Below are positions 56,430-64,000 of a stretch of 64,000 nucleotides of DNA, piece after piece. This DNA is from Seriola aureovittata (taxonomy: Eukaryota > Chordata > Actinopteri > Carangiformes > Carangidae). The notes under the pieces were generated by a model that worked only from the letters and a program-made list of their open reading frames with translations, searched no databases and was not told the DNA's origin. The number at the start of each line of letters is the position of its first letter. The stretch's first letter is position 1. A program made the translations under genes and the position numbers. The stretch is from NCBI RefSeq assembly GCF_021018895.1, contig NC_079380.1, positions 10,668,236-10,732,235 on the forward strand. The letters run 5' to 3'.

Positions 56430-59400
56430 TGCAAAGCACATTTCAAAGTTAGAAGTGGTTATGTCATTTCTGGCCTTGGAAAATAAATATTTGAAACAAA
56501 CATAGTGTGTGCTCATTCTTTTTGTGAATTTGAGCACTGACACCCATTTCAAGAGTTTCTGTCCCCTTGAACAACTGAGTCAATACATTTCCTGCTCACC
56601 GGGACAGTTTAGTCAATACCTGTGAACATGCATCACTTTAAACTGAAGCAGGAAACTGGAGAGCTTGAATTTATAGTTTCACACTAAATGATAAATATGG
56701 CCCATATACTATAAAATGAATGAGGCAGTGGACGGATGCAAGATTTGAGGATTTGCAGGACAAACACAAGGTTTACTGTAGATCCTGCCTTCATACTGCC
56801 GCGTCCATGTGACATCTGATATTTATTGGATTTCTAGTTTCATGACACAGCCATGCAGGTTTACAACCACTGACAAAAATAACAAAAATTCTAAGACCTC
56901 CACAGTTTTGATTCGGTCTAAATGCTTTCAACACACAGGAAACAATATTATATCTCTAATCATGAGACAATCCATTCACATCCACCCAAACCTGTAGCAC
57001 TATAGTTTACATTTTAATTAACACATTTTGTTTAATGGCAAAACCTATCTACATTTCCACATATAAGACTTTTAGGATTTAAGCCCCACAACTCTCAACC
57101 CAATTTTTATTTTAATACGTTTTTTTGTTCAATAAAATAGGAAAAGGGCATAATTCTTTCAGGGAAACTAGAATTCATTGCTACGCCTCCAACCATCCAC
57201 TGATCAAAGTGCATGCAGCTCATTCTCAGTAGGTGGCACTGTTGCATCATTTCTTAGGGAAGTGGCATAGCTCTGCCATCTACTCTTCCCTCTGCATAAT
57301 TATGTTTTTAATATAGGCCATGCATTTGCATACCTGATTAAACTGTACTGGCTTCAAAACCATACTGTTTATAATGACTAATTAATTAACCCCAAATTGG
57401 CATGCGCCCCACTTTCGTAGTCACCTTATTCACAACAGCAGACAAAGACAAAGACGATGAACGTGAACTTGGTCAAAAACAAGATTTTAAGTAAATTATT
57501 TTGTCATATTTGTGAAAATTAAAAATCACTGTTGGGAGAAATGATAGAGGTCTGTTCAGCTAATGGAGCATCTAGCAGTGGCATGCTGTGGCATTGACTG
57601 ACTGGTCTGATGACTGAGGAATTGGATCATCATTTGTATGCAAAGCCTTTCGTCTCAAGATGCTTTAAAGGTCAGCTTTTCAATAAGGCTACTGGATCCA
57701 GCCAACATCCTGCGCCTGCCTACAGCTGGGAGACAACATTGCATCCTGGCACCTCAGCCCAGCCTGGTGGGGACAATAAAGAGTAAATTCACACTAAATT
57801 GCATATAGCAGAAAATGAAACACCTGCTGTGCTACGTGCTATGTTCATGCATTAACCATGTTGCATTCCTGGCCACTCCCCAATCATCTGCCACTACACC
57901 TGCAGTAATGTCTCTGACAGAATATGGAAAAGCAACATGGTTGGAGGTTTGCACCCACACAGAGAGGTGCAACAGCAGTTTTTAGTCCCTTGTGAATCAT
58001 TAAAGAGTTATCCTTTTAAAACAGACAACAGAGACGGGCCAATTTCACCTTGGCAGTCACTGTTTACCATAACTGTTGACAACATCTACTATCTCCCACC
58101 CAATGACAGGGATTAGACTGGAGCTGCTCCAGTGGTTTGGAACGTACATCCTGCAGAAAGATCAGGGGAGATGCTTTGGCAAGAAGATATAGCTACCGTA
58201 GTTGGTCAAGATAAGATTTACAAGATAACATCTCTCTTACTGTATCTCATACAATTTCTCCGCCTCTTACATAGGATAAAGATGTTAAACATGGCCAGAG
58301 TGTTAGTAATCTAGGTTTCACTAATCCATTTGACTCATCCATTTAAAATATTTATTTAACTTTCTTCTACTGTGTAAGAAAAAGATAAAGAATATACATT
58401 TATGGTATTGTGCCTTTGTGTAACTAGCATGAAAACTCATTATGAGGAAAGTGGGGTGAAGAAAGCTGCTCTGCTTTAACTCAAAAGTCAAACTTTCTAC
58501 ATATTTAGTAATGTATACTGTAATGGACATATGCTAAGGATTTCCAGTCTTATGTAAATTAAAGCATTATCTGTCACTTTGCATCAAAAGGTTACATGGC
58601 ATACCAACTACAGAGTCTGAGTTTTTTCCAGTGGAGAACTAATGGTGCTCACCTCCCACTTCATTGATCTAATTTATAGGCTCTTCAACTTGTCATTATG
58701 GCTGTTTTGATAATGAGCAACAACCCGATGATCATTAGGAATCCTTTTAGATCAATTGAATGTTATGGTAAAACTGACAAAGCCGTGCTGTAAACAATCA
58801 TTTTCTGATAAAAACTCAGCATCTGTATTCTGTGTCAGTTCCCATAAGAGTGTGAGTGATGTATCATATCCTCTTTTATTATAGTGGGTGCTGTTACAAA
58901 ATAAGCAATTATTTCTCTGCCTACTGCACCACAGGTGATTAAAGATTTAAGAATTCGATCTTCCAGCAGTTTCTGCGGGAAAGCAGACAGAGATGGAGGG
59001 AAACCTTTAAGCTTCTCAGCAGCTCCATGCGGTCTATAGCGTATTATCTCACTATACCAGTAAGCCATTCGAAAAGACAGTTTACAAGATTAGAAGGACA
59101 ATCACTGAATAATAAATATTTCAAGTTCAGAGTTTATGTAGCACCTATTCAACTGCTTTGTGGTATCTATAACGAAGATCATGAATAAACAACTAACTTT
59201 TGCAGTTGCTCTGTGAAGGCTTTTGTTGTAACTTTACTGTAGATTTATAAATAAAAGTCCCTCTGATTAATCACTGCTTCATGTTCATTCCTGCGGCACA
59301 GCTTAAGGCCAATTTTCTCTCTGTTTACTACTTCTGTCTTCTCACAGCCATGTTGCTGGAGCCTGTTCTTGCCACATTGGTGGCATTCTGCATATGTGAG

Positions 59401-61477
59401 TCCAAAGAGCCTGTAATAAGCTCCACCACCACTCAAAAAGTATTTTAATACTACAATCAAGCCTGTATTCAGCACCAGTGGAGCCAGGAGTAATGCAGCA
59501 TTTCCACAGACTCAGTATCATGTTCATCACTCAGACATAAATCATTAGCATGAGAGTATATCCTATATAACCACTAAATAATGATCAGTGTATTGAGTCA
59601 TCTAATACACAAAACCACAAACTGAATCAAATTTTCATATTAAAGTCAAATCTACAAAATCCAAGAAGAGGGAAGTAGATAACATTTTAAGCATTAAATT
59701 CACAACAGTGTGTTGCAAGCCTTCACAGTGACAATCCCCTTCTTGGTTGATACTGGCTTCGCAGGCAAGATATAAAAATAAAAAGTCCCATTTTCTTTCT
59801 TCTCCTTTGTGAAACATAAAATTGCAAGAAAACAACATGTTTCTTTTCAAATCAGTGTTTTCAGATATTCTATTAGAAAGTGGATGTTGACATAGTGCCC
59901 AAAAATCTGTTTAATATTAGGAAAGTGTAAGGAGAAGTAAACAGAAGCACTGGTTTTAGGCACACATTTAAAAGTTGTATTCTTATTTTCATGTAGGCCA
60001 ACAAACAAAGGAATCAAACATGTATGTCTTGTTAAACAAAAAAGCCAGAATGATAAAACTGACAGATTTTTTTTGTTACTACAAAAACATATATATTCTT
60101 TATTTTTTTTATTATTATTATTTTTTTACATTTTTTTTTTTTTACACATAAATCATTTTGCACAGTAAAGTTCAAATATTCATCACAGTGCCGTCAGGGC
60201 AAGCAAGGCTAGCAGTGCTTGACCAGTTAAAGCTGAAATTAGACATCAATTAGAAAGATGCTGATGTAGAAGTCATATACATCTGATCTCAGAACAGTTT
60301 TCTGTCCCAGAAGTGTCTGATGCCTGTTTGCTTTCATCATGTAATTTACTGCTCAATTGTGGTGGCAGCAAGGTATTGTCCCTGGAAACTAGCTTGACTA
60401 CCGGCCAGCGTACCTGACCTGTCTGTCTATTTTCGTGGGCATGGACGTGTCCCATTGATAAAGGCTGGAGCTTGGCAAGCAGAGAGGAGAGTAGCCTTTC
60501 TGGGATCATTTATGATATTGTATGTATTATACACGTGTTCATGGAGCTTTAAGAGGCAAGAGTAGCAAGTAAACGAGGCAATTATAGATTTATCATCTCT
60601 GTGCAAGATCTGCAGTAAGTTTGAGAATTTGAGAGAGAATATTGGTACAGGAGTAGCACAGCGCCTTTTCACGAATAGATCAGTACACAGTTTGTGTGTG
60701 TAGCATGCGAGAGAGAGAGAGAGAGCGAGAGAGAGAGAGCATACAATTTTTTGGTGGGGTATCATGGCCAGAGGGAGGTAGATGTGGCCGCCGTGAAATT
60801 CCTACCCTTATGGTGGCCTATTATGTTCATTTCCAGCTCTATATTTTTATTCTGGAACTGCATTTGAGTGGCTTGCATGATTCACACTGCCCCTCAGTGG
60901 AGCCTTGGACTGACCGCGTTCCCATCCTCTCCCTACTCCCTTACTTCCTGCTCAGGGAATATCAGTTAAGGGAACTTCCCTCGACAAAATTCCTTCATTC
61001 TGAACACCCTGCAACGTCCCCAACGCAGACATCCTCCTTGCTCTGTGCATCACCCTGGTAACGTAAACACCTCGGATAAGTGTTGCTGCTACTATGGACA
61101 ATTTAGACTATTGAAATAAAATATTCAACATTGAATATATATTGAAACAAATACTGATAGCATTACAAAACTTATTCTATTTAAATGTATGTAACTTGTG
61201 AATAAATGCAATTTGATTGATTTACAATATGTTGTCCATTGTGCAGGAGCGAGGCACAATGACTGATGGGTAATCTTCTTGTTCTTCTTGTTCAGTTCTT
61301 CCCTGCTCAGTTCACAGTTTCCGTTGAGTGATCACCTTTGGCTCCCTAAGGTTTTCAATCTTCTGACTACCCTGTGCACTCCACTTTGCAGGGAACTACT
61401 GGGCGATCGGAACGCACCTAACTCAATATAAGCTCAGGCCGCTTTAAGATGCCGCCTTAAAGACTCCTTTACTTCTG
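56430..61477. other. Intergenic region downstream of trip10
   Basis: AT-rich with no gene I can support. Minus-strand open stretches near 58835-59068 and 59245-59475 are short, lack partner exons and match nothing I recognise. A (GA)n run lies at 60709-60739. Confidence 0.5.
60709..60739. repeat. (GA)n microsatellite
   Basis: About 30 bases of GA with one interruption (GAGAGCGAGA). Confidence 0.85.
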
Positions 61478-61521
61478 ATTGGCCGAACATCCGGAAGTCT
61501 GCCGACGGTCAGCGCGCCAAT
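61478..61521. promoter_or_regulatory. Housekeeping-type promoter: CCAAT and ETS sites
   Basis: An inverted CCAAT (ATTGG 61478-61482), an ETS site CCGGAAGT (61491-61498) and a forward CCAAT (61517-61521) lie within 44 bases in a locally CpG-rich stretch. This set-up is typical of TATA-less promoters of broadly expressed genes. A donor at 61699 (gtaaat) ends a probable first exon just downstream. Confidence 0.55.
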
Positions 61522-62524
61522 CGTTTATCTTCTAACAGGTGTAAAGGTTCTGAAAGTATACTGTAAAACTAAGTAATATATCATTGATCGTAAATGTCAC
61601 CTTCTCAAATCCATCCAGCCTGAATCCGATCTGGAAGATGAGAATGGACAGCACGAACATGCGCAGCAACGAAGATTACAGCTAGACATCTCTGATAGGT
61701 AAATATTACCCCCATTACCTGCTTTTTGTGTGAAATAATGGTGGATTTAATCTTTCAATCACAATCCGTATATAAAAAAAACACGTTATTCTTCCATAGC
61801 CACACGACAGGTTAAAGCAAACTGAGGCCTGTGCTGTGTGTCTCACAGGGATTACTTTTGGTTTACTTTTACATACCTTTTTTTCATTATTTGAAACTTT
61901 GCCACAATATGGCCGACCCTAGACTATAACATTATAAACATGACAGAAAGTAATGAAAAGCATAGATCACGTAATAACTATGGATCCTGATCACAGCATT
62001 TGCTTTAATTTTAAAATTCCATGTACCAACATTAAACTATGTGATTTTTAAGTCTTTGGAAACAGCTTACATAGAAAAATTATGTTGATTGCTGAATAAA
62101 TACAAATGTTGTCAAAACATGAAAGCTTTCAAAAGAGGTTGAGGTTATGCACTTGCACAGATTCTGAGAACTTTCCATTTAAACTGAAACAGAAAAGCTG
62201 AATTTTAAATAAGTAAATAGATATTTTGTTACCCTGTTTTTCAAAAGTCAAATTTGAGTGGCAACTTTAAATTATAAATATTGTGAATTCTAACCAAATA
62301 ATTAAAATTCAGCCATTCTGTGGAAAACAAATCCCCACCCATGCTAGTTCATCATAAGACAAGAGCTGTGTTAAAGATTAAGCCTAAACTGGATGCATTT
62401 CATTAATACTATGATGCTACACAGCTCTGGCAGTATTTTTCAACAGCACCAATTATCTCTCAAAGCTAGAAACCAGTGAGTGCTGCAAAATTTAATTAAT
62501 GGCTGACAATGCACTTTTTCCCAG

Positions 62525-62714
62525 ATGCTTTGCTGACGAAAAGGAGGACTCAAAACAGGCATTATTGTCAGGAGCTTTATATCTTGTCCTTGAGCACTAT
62601 GGCACTCAGCATCAGAAAATGAAGGACATTCAGCCATTGCTGTCATCATTTCTTAGAAATCGAGTTGAGTATCTCTTCAGTTTGAAAAAGCTTTTGATTT
62701 CAAGAAGCTCTTAA
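62525..62714 (+). other. Candidate coding exon, unassigned
   Basis: After a fair acceptor (cactttttcccag, to 62524), an open reading of 62 codons begins CFADEKEDSKQALLSGALYL and ends at TAA 62712-62714. In phase it joins the stop-free reading 61619-61698 (PESDLEDENGQHEHAQQRRL), which ends AG before gtaaat. No ATG was found for that reading, so it may be a pseudo-exon or part of an unrecognised gene. Confidence 0.25.
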
Positions 62715-63483
62715 TTATTGTTTCAGTAACAGTAAATCAAGTCAGGTGATTTACTCTTCTTTATTGAGTTACAGGACAAACAAAAGGGGTCGTCGGATTT
62801 CACATATTTGTAATGGAGGTGATTTAGTTTAATAGTTCCTCAGTCAAATTACAAGGTACGTCATAGATACGTGAGTGCAAAGTTCAGATTTTACATGCAA
62901 ATAGGAGGGATTCATTGAGGGAGACACTTTGGCTGTGAGGACATTTGGAACTAAAACATTCGAACATTTGTACTTATTTGTAAATGGAATAGACCAAAAG
63001 TAAAAGTGGCAGACAATTTCAAAAGCATCATTTAGGTCATTTTTTATTTGGCTTTGTTTCACCACTGTTTATCATCATGAAAAGTGGTTGTGTTTTCTCT
63101 GAGTATTGCACTGTGAAATATCATAGGACGAATTCAGCACTCGCAACCAAAATTTACTGAAAATAGTGAAGCTGCGTTCACATGAACGTTTTCTCTGTGC
63201 GAAAAACCTGGAGCCCCTTCTCATTCATTTGAATTGGGGAAGTGTATTTATGCAGGGGGGTGGCACCATGGGGCGTGGGCTGCATTGTGCTGGAAAAAAG
63301 TTGAAAGCTGGTTCAACTTTTTCTGCAGTGTCATGGACGTCATCGGAGAGGGCGCTGCGTTCACCAATCATCTTGATTTCCAGGAAGGAGCTTGTTCATT
63401 GGTGCATCGTTTGTGCTTGTGTATTGCTCTGATCGTGCCTGCATTTTGCCATGTTTCCTCTATTTCACATAGGATCTGTAAAG

Positions 63484-63803
63484 ATGGCGGACAGTACTCC
63501 TCGTCAGCTCAAGACCAAACATCGACAAACTCCTGCTAGCTACACACCAGGTTTGTCATTATAAGACATTACGGTTATGGGTTGGGCAGGGTTAGGGTAT
63601 AGGCAAAAAGGCAATGCTCTTTTAAATTATATCCTTGGTATTGATCGTTTTTTGCAGCACAGTAAAGTGAAAAACTCATTATCCATTATGAAAATGAACA
63701 ATATATTGTTTTAAAACCAACACAACATCTTTAGTAGTGAACTACCTATCTATTTTCAGAGGACAAGGAAATACGACTCTGTGTACTGTGCTGTGTACAA
63801 CAG
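63484..63803 (+). CDS. 5' start of an unrecognised gene, cut by the right edge
   Basis: ATG at 63484 sits in a strong context (GTAAAGATGGCGG) 11 bases after an acceptor (ctatttcacatag). CDS exons 63484-63550 (donor gtttgt) and 63760-63803 (acceptor ctattttcag, donor gtacga) join in phase to encode MADSTPRQLKTKHRQTPASY, TP and then EDKEIRLCVLCCVQQ, with the frame still open at the last donor. A non-coding first exon ending at 61698 under the CCAAT/ETS promoter is the likely leader. The product is basic at first and then Cys-rich; I do not recognise it. Confidence 0.4.
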
Positions 63804-64000
63804 GTACGAGCATCCCTTTCCTTCTGACACTACATTTTCTCAACCGTTGAATTTCCGTATTCCTACACATAAACACACTTATGCCGCGCACTGTTTACAC
63901 AGCAGATCAGCTGTTTGAGTCAGACAGGGCTCTTTAGTGGTTTTGACTGAGATATAGCAGTGAAAATATTCAAAATATAGTATACACTTGAAATGATATT

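Noticed and set aside
58835..59068. Minus-strand open frame of 77 codons
   Set aside because: It looks somewhat protein-like but no splice partners or known family were found.
59245..59475. Minus-strand open frame of 76 codons with a CxxC
   Set aside because: No partner exons and no recognised family; insufficient to call a gene.

Overview
This window is vertebrate nuclear DNA, almost certainly from a teleost fish (probably a spiny-rayed one). The reasons are compact split genes with GT-AG introns, long CA/GT microsatellites, Tc1-like transposon relics, and protein sequences that are clearly vertebrate but diverged from mammals. All recognisable genes lie on the + strand. I rebuilt exon structures by hand from splice sites, reading phase and family resemblance. 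No species can be named from the sequence alone. Layout: (1) positions 1-487 hold the 3' part of a Pro/Gln-rich protein I cannot name, with an apparent frame break at a C5 run. (2) 2974-5037 is the two-exon hypocretin/orexin precursor gene (hcrt), with a TATA box, a CRE-like site and a TAATTA site just upstream. (3) 7058-22579 is a 16-exon Elk-type voltage-gated potassium channel, kcnh4, complete from start to stop (1203 codons). The order hcrt then kcnh4, same strand, matches human 17q21. (4) 22.6-28.2 kb is intergenic and carries a deleted Tc1-like element with perfect inverted repeats. (5) 28275-31732 is angptl6, a secreted coiled-coil plus fibrinogen-domain protein. (6) 33153-37516 is an ICAM-like adhesion molecule of 815 residues with eight Ig domains, in which the ICAM-type D1-D2 pair occurs twice. 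(7) 38769-55012 is trip10 (CIP4): F-BAR, HR1 and SH3 domains in at least 15 exons, with a possible alternative terminal exon and a possible microexon. (8) 55.0-61.5 kb is the trip10 3' UTR and intergenic DNA. (9) 61.5-64 kb looks like the promoter and first exons of another + strand gene that runs off the right edge; I do not recognise it. ANGPTL6, ICAM and TRIP10 relatives lie on human 19p13, so the window joins a 17q21-type block to a 19p13-type block. The genes do not form one pathway: they are a neuropeptide, a neuronal K+ channel, an angiopoietin-like factor, a leukocyte-type adhesion receptor and a membrane-bending Cdc42 effector. The most interesting points are the double-headed ICAM array, the extra 37-codon terminal exon in trip10, a (TG)49 tract six bases from a trip10 splice acceptor, two stop-free in-frame mini-introns in angptl6, a perfect hairpin overlapping the angptl6 poly(A) signal, and the cluster of regulatory motifs upstream of hcrt.
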